Assembly: GCA_014695325.1 (NCBI GenBank)
Contig: JACJNZ010000034.1
Coordinates: 1 to 64,000 of the forward strand
Length of the DNA: 64,000 nt
From: Cyanobacteria bacterium FACHB-502
GTDB taxonomy: Bacteria; Cyanobacteriota; Cyanobacteriia; Elainellales; Elainellaceae
Direction of reading: 5' to 3'
Shown here one piece after another: positions 8,523 to 16,652 of the stretch. The notes under the pieces are model-generated. The model saw only the letters and a program-made list of their open reading frames with translations, did not search any database and was not told where the DNA came from. The stretch's first letter is position 1, and every line of letters starts with the position of its first letter. The translations under genes were made by a program, and so were the position numbers.

Positions 8523-9241
8523 TGTCTTCTAATCCACCCGTGAACTCTATTGCAGCTCGGCTTACCGAGATTCGTCAGACCCTTCCTGCAAACGTTCGAT
8601 TGATTGCCGTGACAAAGCAGGTTTCGATCGCTGCAATCCGGCAGGCGTATGAAGCAGGGGTGCGAGATTTTGGAGAAAGCCGGATTCAGGAAGCCGCATC
8701 CAAAAAGGCAGCCCTTCAGGATTTGCCCGGCGTGACCTGGCATTTAATTGGACATCTCCAAGCTAATAAAGCTGCCAAAGCGCTACAGCAGTTTCAGTGG
8801 ATTCATTCGATCGATAGTTTGAAGCTGGCTCAGCGGCTTGATCAGCTTGCGGCAGAACAACAGGCTGTGCTGCCTAAAGTTTGTCTGCAAGTCAAGCTGC
8901 TGCCTGATCCCAGCAAATTTGGCTGGACTGTTTCAGAATTGTTGGCAGACCTGCCTCAGCTTGATCAGTGCCGTCACCTGGAGATTCAGGGGCTAATGGT
9001 CATTCCGCCTTATGGGCTGCAGGCCGCCGAAACCCAGGCAGTCTTCGATCGCGCTCGTGAACTGGCAGAGCGAATCAGGCAGCAAGGCTGGTCTCACCTG
9101 CAAATGAAGGAACTGTCGATGGGGATGTCGGACGATTACCCTCTGGCAATTCAGGCGGGATCAACCATGATCCGATTGGGAAAAACCCTATTTGGCGATC
9201 GAGCATCTCAGACGAAAACGGAGCCTTCTGCATCAATCTGA
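8522..9241 (+). CDS. pipY: PipY, YggS-family PLP homeostasis protein
   Basis: 239-aa single-domain PLP-binding protein (YggS/PLPHP family), which keeps free pyridoxal phosphate and amino/keto-acid pools in balance. The PLP lysine is in RLIAVTKQVS near residue 36, the fold-type III barrel follows, and SMGMSDDYPLAIQAGSTMIRLG near the C-terminus is the conserved phosphate-binding segment. It starts with GTG inside the pipX stop codon (TAGTG), giving translational coupling. Pairing with pipX is typical of cyanobacteria. Confidence 0.94.
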   Translation: MSSNPPVNSIAARLTEIRQTLPANVRLIAVTKQVSIAAIRQAYEAGVRDFGESRIQEAASKKAALQDLPGVTWHLIGHLQANKAAKALQQFQWIHSIDSLKLAQRLDQLAAEQQAVLPKVCLQVKLLPDPSKFGWTVSELLADLPQLDQCRHLEIQGLMVIPPYGLQAAETQAVFDRARELAERIRQQGWSHLQMKELSMGMSDDYPLAIQAGSTMIRLGKTLFGDRASQTKTEPSASI

Positions 9242-10545
9242 TTGCGGTTCCCACCTAGAGTAGGATGTTATCTTTACCAGAGTTTAAGATTTATCGGAGG
9301 AGTGCAGTCTATCGGGCGGAACAGAGTATTATATTTCTCGATTCGGTGGCATTCGACGGCTTGGCTCTCTCCTGTAGGCTTGAGTGCTGAGTTTAACGGC
9401 TAAAAAAGACGGCTCCTTGGCTTTGGCTAATAAATTTTTCCAACTCCGTGATCGTTTGAGTCAAAATAGGCTAAACTCTACGGGTGGAGTACCAAGCAGG
9501 CTAAAAAAGCAAGAGAACGCTATGAATGGTAATAGATAGATGGTGTTAGTTAGTGATCTGGGGTCAATTTGAAGTGGTCGGTGAAGGTTGTCTAGCCGTC
9601 TCCCCCGGGAGAACTGCGAGGCGATCGTTTGAACAGGAGTTTTAACAAAAGCCGGACTGTAAGTGCGATGATTTGCGATCGATACTGGCAGTTCACTAAC
9701 AATGGGCAATTGCTGATCACTCACCGTTTGTTCTAGATCTCTGAGGTTTCTTAAGAATTCCTTTTGATTTTGAGGATTTGATTTGACGGTCAAATGTTTT
9801 ATATTGAACCTTGCTTAGCAACAAGTGAATCTGGGAGTTATCCCGATTGATTTAGCGATTTACTGAAAGTGTCGTCATCCGTAAGCAAGCGGTTCTAATT
9901 CACGATTGGGACAAGTTAAGGATCAGATTTTGCCCTCCTAGGGAAATAACCTCACGCTCCAAGCCTTCTGACGTTCAATGATGTCTAATTGCTTACTTCT
10001 TACATGATTTGATGAATCACTTAATTCAGTATTCTAGCCGGGCAATATTTGTGATAAATATAATCAAGTTTTTGATTGCTCTTGACTTGAGCCAGTCAAC
10101 TGGAAACGTTTTCAAGTTCAACCCAAGGAATTCATTGACTTATTCTGAAGCGTATGGTTAGTTGTTTCTAGCAAAGTAGTATGAATAAGGTTCAATCAGG
10201 TTTTGCTTCCCTGGAATTTGGCAGCTAGTTTCAAAAATTAGGTTATACTGTTGACTCAAATTGGATAAAAAGGTGACTTAAGTAAATGAGAATTGCTAGG
10301 TAAAGTCAATTGAGAAATTCCAATGAGAAATTCCAAGAAGCTGATTCGTTAGCAAGTTTTCATTAAGATTAATACTGCCTGTCACTTATTATTTTGATTT
10401 GTCATTCATTGGGCTGTGAGTGGCGTTAACTAAATTAGTTTTTTCTGTGAGTAGTCTGGGGCTCGATTGTTCAAGTTCTTAATAAGGCAACTTAAATTTT
10501 TGCCCTTTTTTAAGCTAAAACTCTAGTTGTGATGGAGAGTGGACA
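9242..10545. other. 1.3-kb gap between pipY and sepF
   Basis: This stretch is clearly richer in A+T than its flanks. It carries no recognised gene, tRNA or mobile element. A minus-strand ORF at 9461-9793 is listed separately as a weak candidate. A short direct repeat (GAGAAATTCCAA twice, near 10311-10336) is present. The final part should hold the sepF promoter. Confidence 0.35.
9461..9793 (-). CDS. Hypothetical protein (weak candidate)
   Basis: 110-codon minus-strand ORF with a TTG start, inside the long gap between pipY and sepF. The first 70 residues (SNPQNQKEFLRNLRDLEQTV, then QLPIVSELPVSIANHRTYSP) look like real protein in composition; the last 35 are hydrophobic. I see no good Shine-Dalgarno and recognise no family. 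It could be a genuine small gene, a decayed one, or chance. Confidence 0.3.
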   Translation of the reverse strand: MTVKSNPQNQKEFLRNLRDLEQTVSDQQLPIVSELPVSIANHRTYSPAFVKTPVQTIASQFSRGRRLDNLHRPLQIDPRSLTNTIYLLPFIAFSCFFSLLGTPPVEFSLF

Positions 10546-11124
10546 GTGAATAGCATCTTCGCAAAGCTGAAGGATTTTGTAGGGTTGAATGAGCCGAGTG
10601 ATGAGTATGACTATGAGTACACCGAGGTAGAAGGCGAAGAATACCGTAACCTTTATCAGGAAGAGCATCCTCAGCCTGTCCAGGAAGAAGAACCGAGACG
10701 GCGGCGAATTCGTGAACGTCTATCTAATGAAGGAGTTAGTTCTGCCATGAGTAACGTGATTGGAATGCCCGGTGCAACGAACGGAATGTCTGAGGTAGTG
10801 GTAATGGAGCCGCGCACGTTTGAGGAAATGCCTCAGGCAATTCGGGCACTGCGCGAGCGCAAATCGGTGGTGCTGAATCTGGCGATCATGGACCCCGATC
10901 AGGCACAGCGGGCAGTCGATTTTGTTGCAGGCGGAACCTACGCGATCGACGGTCATCAAGAGCGAATTGGCGAAAGCATTTTTCTGTTTACGCCGAATTG
11001 TGTTCAGGTGAGCACGCAGGTCGGCGGCACGAATGATCTGACCGGAGGAATGCCTCAACCTCGCGCTGCCCGCCCGATGGCTCCCACGCCTGCCTGGACG
11101 ACTGAGCAGGTTCGCATGGCATAG
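10546..11124 (+). CDS. sepF: Cell division protein SepF
   Basis: 192-aa protein that tethers and bundles FtsZ filaments at the division site; called Cdv2 in cyanobacteria. It starts with GTG behind GGAG and has the amphipathic N-terminal membrane-targeting helix ([14 protein letters not shown]), an acidic linker (about 15-60) and the conserved SepF domain (about 80-165) with [28 protein letters not shown] and [13 protein letters not shown]. The Ala/Pro-rich tail is variable. sepF next to proC, with pipX-pipY upstream, is a conserved cyanobacterial arrangement. Confidence 0.95.
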   Translation: MNSIFAKLKDFVGLNEPSDEYDYEYTEVEGEEYRNLYQEEHPQPVQEEEPRRRRIRERLSNEGVSSAMSNVIGMPGATNGMSEVVVMEPRTFEEMPQAIRALRERKSVVLNLAIMDPDQAQRAVDFVAGGTYAIDGHQERIGESIFLFTPNCVQVSTQVGGTNDLTGGMPQPRAARPMAPTPAWTTEQVRMA

Positions 11125-11212
11125 GTTCCACTGTTGCAACAGACGGTATTTAGCCAGACGAGAGAAGGTGGGATAATTTTTCTGGCCTGTTATAAACGTT
11201 AGAGGCATCCAA

Positions 11213-12013
11213 TTGTCTGTTCAATTTGGTATTATTGGCGGCGGGGTAATGGGGGAAGCCTTGTTATCCCGTCTTTTAGTGCAAAAACTTTATCAGCCCT
11301 CCGCAGTGCTGGTGAGTGAACCGCAGCCGCAGCGTCGCGAGTTTCTTCAAACAAAGTATGGTGTGGGGGTAACTGCCGACAATCAGTCGATCGTCGATGC
11401 TGCCTCGATCATTCTGCTGGCGATCAAGCCCCAAGTATTTGAAACCGTTACCGCTAGCCTGAAGCCGTCGCCGCAGCCACAGGTGATTTTGTCGATTCTG
11501 GCAGGGGTTCCGCTTACCCGTCTGGAAACGGCCTTTCCTAGGCAACCTGTGATTCGTGCCATGCCGAACACCCCTGCAACAGTCGGCATGGGCATGACGG
11601 CGATCGCTGGTGGAGAACATACCCAGCCCGCTCACCTTCAGCAAGCCAGACAAATTTTTGCTGCAGTCGGCGAAGTCGTAGAAGTGCCAGAGTCGCTGAT
11701 GGATGCCGTAACGGGATTGTCTGGATCGGGTCCGGGCTATGTGGCGGTGATGATTGAAGCTTTGATTGACGGAGGCGTTGCGGTCGGGTTGCCGCGATCG
11801 ATCGCGACTCAGCTGGCAATTCAAACCGTACGCGGAACAACAGAGCTACTGCAAACCACAGGGATGCATCCGGCAGAACTGAAGGATCAGGTCACTAGTC
11901 CGGGCGGTACGACGATCGCGGGTATTGCTCAGCTTGAACAGGCGGGCATTCGTTCGGCTTTGATTGAGGCGGTGCGGGCTGCCTGTCGCCGATCGCAAGA
12001 GTTAGGGCAGTAA
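11213..12013 (+). CDS. proC: Pyrroline-5-carboxylate reductase
   Basis: 266-aa NAD(P)H-dependent enzyme for the last step of proline synthesis. The N-terminal Rossmann fold has FGIIGGGVMGEA; RAMPNTPATVGMGM and AVTGLSGSGPGYV follow, and the C-terminal dimerisation/active-site helix bears LKDQVTSPGGTTIAGI. The start is TTG at 11213, directly before the conserved N-terminus, and no better start is nearby. It lies 88 bases after sepF on the same strand. Confidence 0.94.
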   Translation: MSVQFGIIGGGVMGEALLSRLLVQKLYQPSAVLVSEPQPQRREFLQTKYGVGVTADNQSIVDAASIILLAIKPQVFETVTASLKPSPQPQVILSILAGVPLTRLETAFPRQPVIRAMPNTPATVGMGMTAIAGGEHTQPAHLQQARQIFAAVGEVVEVPESLMDAVTGLSGSGPGYVAVMIEALIDGGVAVGLPRSIATQLAIQTVRGTTELLQTTGMHPAELKDQVTSPGGTTIAGIAQLEQAGIRSALIEAVRAACRRSQELGQ

Positions 12014-12174
12014 TTGAGCTGCTTGAATTCCCGATTTGTGTAATTTTATCGATCGCCCTCTGTACAACTTCTGCTGCATCAGCGAAAAAGAAAATAGCGG
12101 GTTCCCTCGCTTACGGTTGACCTGCTTTGATTTGTGTGTTTGGCAAATATGCTGTTGATGCAGAGGAACAAGCG

Positions 12175-12471
12175 ATGGACATTTTGCATTTGCTCATCAA
12201 GCTGATCATTGCGATCGGCTGTGCGGCAGCGGCAGATCTGCTGCTTCCCCGACGGATTCCAGGTGGGTTAGCAGGGCTGATCTTGGTTGGGTTGGCTGGG
12301 GTTTGGCTGGGAGAGCGTGGATTTGCGCTGCTGCGGCAGCAGTTTGGAATTAATTTTGACTTTCTTTACTGGCAGATTGAGGGGGTTTTGATTATTCCGG
12401 CGATCGTGGGTTCGGCGATCGTGCTGTATGTCGTGACAGCGTTTATTCGATGGGCGAGGTATAGCAGCTAG
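12175..12471 (+). CDS. Small membrane protein, GlsB/YeaQ-like
   Basis: 98-aa protein with three hydrophobic segments and a central Gly-rich stretch (RRIPGGLAGLILVGLAGVWLGE), the pattern of the transglycosylase-associated/YeaQ family of stress-related membrane proteins. Its biochemical role is unknown. ATG 12175 is preferred over the upstream in-frame start at 12127 because GAGG lies 8 bases before it and the hydrophobic N-terminus begins at once. It stands alone between proC and the MFS gene. Confidence 0.7.
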   Translation: MDILHLLIKLIIAIGCAAAADLLLPRRIPGGLAGLILVGLAGVWLGERGFALLRQQFGINFDFLYWQIEGVLIIPAIVGSAIVLYVVTAFIRWARYSS

Positions 12472-12664
12472 AGGGGGTGGATGGGTAATAGGTGAGGGAG
12501 TGTCGCGGGTAGGTGTAGGAGTGTGAAGAGTGGCTGGATTTTGGGCGGGGTAACGAGGTGGGGGCTTATCGTTAAATAGAGATAGAGCAGGTCAAGATTC
12601 ACTGCAATATCCTGACCGTTTTTCCTGACCATTGTTCTCCTGTTCCTCGTTCTTCTGTAACGCT

Positions 12665-14098
12665 ATGGCATTCGATAAGTTTTCTGGTGATTCGTCCTTT
12701 GCTAGCCCGCGATCGCTGCCGAGGTTAAGCCTGCTGACGATGTTTCGGCTGGGCTTATTTCAGATGGGGCTGGGGATCATGTCTCTGCTGACGCTGGGGG
12801 TGCTGAACCGGGTCATGATCAAAGAGCTGGCGATTCCGGCGACGATTGTGGCGGGGACAATCGCAATGAATCAATTTGTGTCTCCGGTGCGGGTGCTGTT
12901 TGGGCAGATGTCGGATGCCAAGCCGATCGGGGGGTATCATCGAACGGGCTATGTCTGGATTGGGGCAACTCTGTTTGCGATCGCTTCGTTTCTGGCGGTG
13001 CAGGTAGTCTGGCAATTAGGAGCGAGTCTTCAGGCGGTGGGCTGGAGTGGAATGACGATCGCCTGGGTCGGGCTGCTGGCTCTGGTGTTTGCGCTGTACG
13101 GGGTGGCGATTAGCTTTAGTTCAACGCCCTTTGCCGCACTGCTAGTCGATATCTCAGACGAAGATAACCGATCGAAGCTGGTCGGTGTGGTCTGGTCGAT
13201 GCTGATGGTAGGCATTATCATCGGGGCGATTATTACGGCGCGGCTGCTGCGGACGATCGATCTAGACACGCCGCTTGATGTAGTGCAGGCGGCAATCAAT
13301 CGTATTTTTTTGGTAGTGCCTGCGATCGTAGTGGGACTGGCAGTGGTGGCGACGGTGGGTGTGGAACGCAAGTATTCTCGCTATGGAATTCGATCGGCAA
13401 TGGTCGATCGCGAAGATCAGATTACGCTGGGGCGTGCTCTCAAGGTGTTAACTGCCAGCCGTCAGACCGGGCTATTTTTTGTGTTTTTGCTGATGATGAC
13501 CCTCAGCCTGTTCTTTCAGGAACCTGTGCTGGAGCCTTACGGGGGGGAAGTGTTTGGGATGTCGATCGCCCAGACCACGCAGCTCAATGCCTTTTGGGGA
13601 CTGGGAACGCTGTTTGGGCTGAGCCTGACCGGATTTTTCATCGTGCCCCGCTTGGGGAAACAGCAAACAACGCGGATTGGCTGTGGACTGGTGGCAGCTT
13701 CGTTTGTGCTGCTGATTTTGGCGGGCTTCACGACTAACCCCGGAATGCTGAAGGGAACGCTACTGCTGTTTGGGTTGGCTTCAGGGGTCACGACGACGGG
13801 CGCGCTGAGCCTGATGCTGGATCTGACGGCGGCGGAAACGGCGGGAACCTTTATCGGAGCCTGGGGGCTGTCGCAGGCACTTGCCAGAGCGACGGCAACG
13901 GTGGCAGGTGGAGCTGTGCTCGACATCGGACGATCGCTGTTTGGTGTACCGATGCTGGCGTACGGATTGGTGTTTCTCATGCCTGTGCTGGGAATGGGCG
14001 TGGCAATCGTTCTCCTGAACCGAGTGGACGTGAAAGAATTTCAAACCGAAGCGCGATCGGCGGTTGCGCGGGTGCTGGAAACGGAGCTGGATTCATGA
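12665..14098 (+). CDS. MFS protein of the PucC/BCD (pigment-protein assembly) family
   Basis: 477-aa polytopic membrane protein with about 12 transmembrane segments, in the major-facilitator branch that includes PucC and LhaA. Those proteins assist assembly of bacteriochlorophyll antenna complexes; cyanobacterial members are thought to act in chlorophyll-protein assembly, but this is inferred from the family. Visible features are LFQMGLGIMSLLTLGVLNRVMIKEL near the N-terminus, FGQMSDAKP, GYVWIG and a second MFS half with FWGLGTLFGL. ATG 12665 is chosen over a TTG 33 bases upstream. The stop overlaps the next gene by 4 bases (ATGA), so the pair is translationally coupled. Confidence 0.8.
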   Translation: MAFDKFSGDSSFASPRSLPRLSLLTMFRLGLFQMGLGIMSLLTLGVLNRVMIKELAIPATIVAGTIAMNQFVSPVRVLFGQMSDAKPIGGYHRTGYVWIGATLFAIASFLAVQVVWQLGASLQAVGWSGMTIAWVGLLALVFALYGVAISFSSTPFAALLVDISDEDNRSKLVGVVWSMLMVGIIIGAIITARLLRTIDLDTPLDVVQAAINRIFLVVPAIVVGLAVVATVGVERKYSRYGIRSAMVDREDQITLGRALKVLTASRQTGLFFVFLLMMTLSLFFQEPVLEPYGGEVFGMSIAQTTQLNAFWGLGTLFGLSLTGFFIVPRLGKQQTTRIGCGLVAASFVLLILAGFTTNPGMLKGTLLLFGLASGVTTTGALSLMLDLTAAETAGTFIGAWGLSQALARATATVAGGAVLDIGRSLFGVPMLAYGLVFLMPVLGMGVAIVLLNRVDVKEFQTEARSAVARVLETELDS

Positions 14099-14904
14099 AC
14101 TGGGAACAGATTGTCGCCGTTGCTGAAGCGACCACGGCAGAAATTGGATCAAAGCTGTTGCAGGATTTCGGGCGGATCGGGGCACAGGAAAAAAGCGACG
14201 GCAGTTTGGTGACGCAAGCCGATCGTTGGGCAGATAAGGCACTGAGAGAGGCACTTCAGCAAGCTTTTCCTGATCATGGCGTTTTGAGCGAAGAAGTTGA
14301 GCATCGGTTGCCGGATCGGGATTGGTGCTGGGTGATTGACCCGATCGATGGCACAACGAACTTCACACGCGGCATTCCCCTTTGGGCGATCTCGCTCGGT
14401 TTGCTCTACAAAGGCACGCCCGTCTTTGGGCACGTTTATGTCCCGACGCTGCGCGATGCGTTTCACGGGTTCTGGTATGGCGATTCGGGACTGACGGGTC
14501 CAGCGGGAGCCTATTTGAACCATCAGCCGATTCATGCCAGCGCAGCCGATCCGTCTGGGAATCAGTTCTTTAGCCTCTGTGCCCGCAGTACAGCGGTGCT
14601 GCAACAGCCCATGCCCTGCAAAATTCGCATGTTGGGCGTCGCAAGCTATAATCTGCTCACCGTTGCCACCGGAGTGACGCTGGGCGGCGTGGAAGCGACT
14701 CCTAAAATCTGGGATATTGCCGCAGTATGGGCGATCGTTCAGGCAGCGGGTGGCGTGTGGGTTCCGCTTCAGTCTGCTCCGATCTTCCCGCTTCGGGTAG
14801 GGCAGGACTACAGCCAGCAATCCTATCCCACGCTGGTTGTCAGCCGATCCGACTTAAAGCTGGTTTTTCTGCCGCTCGTGCAGTTTTTAAGCAAGGATTC
14901 ATAG
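14095..14904 (+). CDS. Inositol monophosphatase family protein
   Basis: 269-aa Mg2+-dependent phosphatase of the IMPase superfamily. Metal-binding motifs are present: LSEEVE (about 63-68), DPIDGTTNFTRGIP (about 82-95) and the second motif WDIAAVWAIVQAAGG near residue 205. Likely substrates are myo-inositol phosphates or a related sugar or histidinol phosphate; the family alone does not decide. It starts inside the stop of the PucC-like gene. Confidence 0.88.
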   Translation: MNWEQIVAVAEATTAEIGSKLLQDFGRIGAQEKSDGSLVTQADRWADKALREALQQAFPDHGVLSEEVEHRLPDRDWCWVIDPIDGTTNFTRGIPLWAISLGLLYKGTPVFGHVYVPTLRDAFHGFWYGDSGLTGPAGAYLNHQPIHASAADPSGNQFFSLCARSTAVLQQPMPCKIRMLGVASYNLLTVATGVTLGGVEATPKIWDIAAVWAIVQAAGGVWVPLQSAPIFPLRVGQDYSQQSYPTLVVSRSDLKLVFLPLVQFLSKDS

Positions 14905-15029
14905 CGGATGTTTGAATCACGATTGCTTAGCCAAACCGCTTTCCTCAGAGGTCTTAGCGGGCAATGTAAAACCTCTGCGACTTCTTACACCCTTTTGGGA
15001 AAATTTCTGGGGAAATTTCTGGGAAAACC

Positions 15030-15452
15030 ATGAAACGCTGGCTGCCTTATCTTGCAAATCTGGTTTTGAATCTAACGACGATCGCCCTGCTGTGGCTAAG
15101 TTACCCGATGGCTGCCTGGAGTCAGGACTTGCCTGCTCTAACCGAGGTGACTGCTCCGACGAATCGATCGCCTTCTGGGGTGGAAAATATTTCGAGCGAG
15201 AAGCTGAATCAGTTTGTGCAGGCATATTTGCAGGTGACAACGCTGATCGAGCAGCGAGAGGACGAACTTCAGGGTGTAGAAACCAATGGCGAATCGCTTC
15301 AAATGCAGCGCGAAATTGCTGCTGATGCCGTAAGCAAAATCGACGCAGCCGGACTGACGCTGCAGGAATATCTCCAGCTATTGCGGCTTGCCAACCTCGA
15401 CCCGGAATTTGGCGATCGGGTTGCGGTTCAGCTTCAGGAGGCAGCGAATTAA
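15030..15452 (+). CDS. DUF4168 exported protein
   Basis: 140-aa protein with a signal peptide or membrane anchor (residues 1-32, cleavage likely after AAWSQ) and a C-terminal DUF4168 domain (about 50-135): ISSEKLNQFVQAYLQVTTLI, a charged helix, then GLTLQEYLQLLRLANLDPEF. The function of this domain is unknown; the protein is probably periplasmic. It ends 1 base before the sugar-kinase start, so the two are likely co-transcribed. Confidence 0.8.
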   Translation: MKRWLPYLANLVLNLTTIALLWLSYPMAAWSQDLPALTEVTAPTNRSPSGVENISSEKLNQFVQAYLQVTTLIEQREDELQGVETNGESLQMQREIAADAVSKIDAAGLTLQEYLQLLRLANLDPEFGDRVAVQLQEAAN

Positions 15453-15453
15453 G

Positions 15454-16443
15454 ATGACCAATGCGCCACAAGTGCTTTGTTTGGGCGAAATGCTGTGGGA
15501 CTGTATTGCCGATCATCCGGCAGATTCCGTGAACGCGGTGAAATCCTGGACTTCCTATGCAGGGGGTGCGCCCGCTAACGTTGCCTGTGGGCTGGTGAAG
15601 CTGGGAACGCCTGCTGCGCTAATTGCCTGCATTGGAGAAGACGTCCCGGGCGAACAGCTTGTAGAAATTCTGGAGCAAATCGGCGTCGATCTGCGAGGAA
15701 TTCAGCGACACGCGACGGCTCCCACCCGACAAATCGATGTCCTGCGATCGAACACGGGCGACCGAACCTTTGCTGGATTTCGGGGTGGAGAAACGACAGA
15801 CTTTGCCGATACGCGGCTGAAAGCAGAATTATTGCCAATCGACTTATTTGAAGGGGCTCAGTTTCTCGTGTGCGGTACGATCGGATTTGCCTATCCTGAA
15901 AGCCGCGCTGCCTTTGAACGAGCGATTGCTTTAGCAAAAGCGCAATCCGTTCACATGGTGCTAGATGTCAACTGGCGACCTGTGTTCTGGCAGGATCACG
16001 CTGCTGCAAAATTGCTAATTTTGGATGTGATGCGGCAGGCAGATCTGCTCAAGCTTTCGATCGAAGAAGCGGAATGGCTTTTGAATACAGACCGTGCGGC
16101 GATCGTTGCTGAACGCTTTCCCCACCTCAAGGGCGTATTAATCACCGCAGGCGAAGCGGGATGCGAATATTGGTTCAGCGGCAATGTGGAACAGGTTCCT
16201 GCTTTTTCAGTCGAAGTTGAAGAAACCACCGGAGCCGGGGATGGCTTTGTGGCAGGACTGGTGCATCAGCTTTGCGTTCAGGGTATGGAGGCGTTAGCTG
16301 ACCCCGATCGAGCGCATCAAATCGTTCGCTACGCCAGTGCAGTTGGTTCACTCACCACCATCAGAGCTGGGGCGATCGAGGCTCAGCCACAAGCCGAAGA
16401 AGTAGAAGCTTTCCTGTATCTCATGAGAAATGGTCTTTCCTAA
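15454..16443 (+). CDS. PfkB-family carbohydrate kinase (fructokinase-like)
   Basis: 329-aa ribokinase-fold sugar kinase. The N-terminus VLCLGEMLWDCIAD, the substrate-side GGAPANVACGL (about 35-45) and the ATP/anion-hole motif TTGAGDGFVAGLV with its catalytic Asp (about 257-269) are all intact. The sequence most resembles fructokinases that make fructose-6-phosphate, but the exact sugar cannot be told by eye. ATG 15454 sits behind CAGGAGG at the end of the preceding gene; the longer upstream reading overlaps that gene and is rejected. A clear terminator follows. Confidence 0.88.
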   Translation: MTNAPQVLCLGEMLWDCIADHPADSVNAVKSWTSYAGGAPANVACGLVKLGTPAALIACIGEDVPGEQLVEILEQIGVDLRGIQRHATAPTRQIDVLRSNTGDRTFAGFRGGETTDFADTRLKAELLPIDLFEGAQFLVCGTIGFAYPESRAAFERAIALAKAQSVHMVLDVNWRPVFWQDHAAAKLLILDVMRQADLLKLSIEEAEWLLNTDRAAIVAERFPHLKGVLITAGEAGCEYWFSGNVEQVPAFSVEVEETTGAGDGFVAGLVHQLCVQGMEALADPDRAHQIVRYASAVGSLTTIRAGAIEAQPQAEEVEAFLYLMRNGLS

Positions 16444-16464
16444 AATTCAGATGAAATGCTGTTT

Positions 16465-16496
16465 GCCCGGTCTTTGTTTATTCACTGGGCTTTTTT
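16465..16496 (+). terminator. Rho-independent terminator after the sugar kinase
   Basis: Stem GCCCGGT / ACTGGGC (one wobble pair), 12-base loop, then TTTTTT. It separates the kinase operon from the polyketide synthase gene. Confidence 0.8.
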
Positions 16497-16652
16497 GAAT
16501 TTGAGCTGCCCAATTGCGAGATCGTTAGTTTTCAGGTAAACATTCAATGAACGACTGTTGCTTGCTTTGCCTGTTGACTTTAGTCTGTTAACCTTGCCTG
16601 TTGACTTTGTCTGGATTGTCCTGAACTGGATCGGATCGATCGCCTGTCACAT

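Noticed and set aside
14149-15516. Minus-strand ORFs of 223 and 199 aa opposite the phosphatase, DUF4168 and kinase genes
   Set aside because: Antisense shadows across well-supported genes; they even span gene boundaries.
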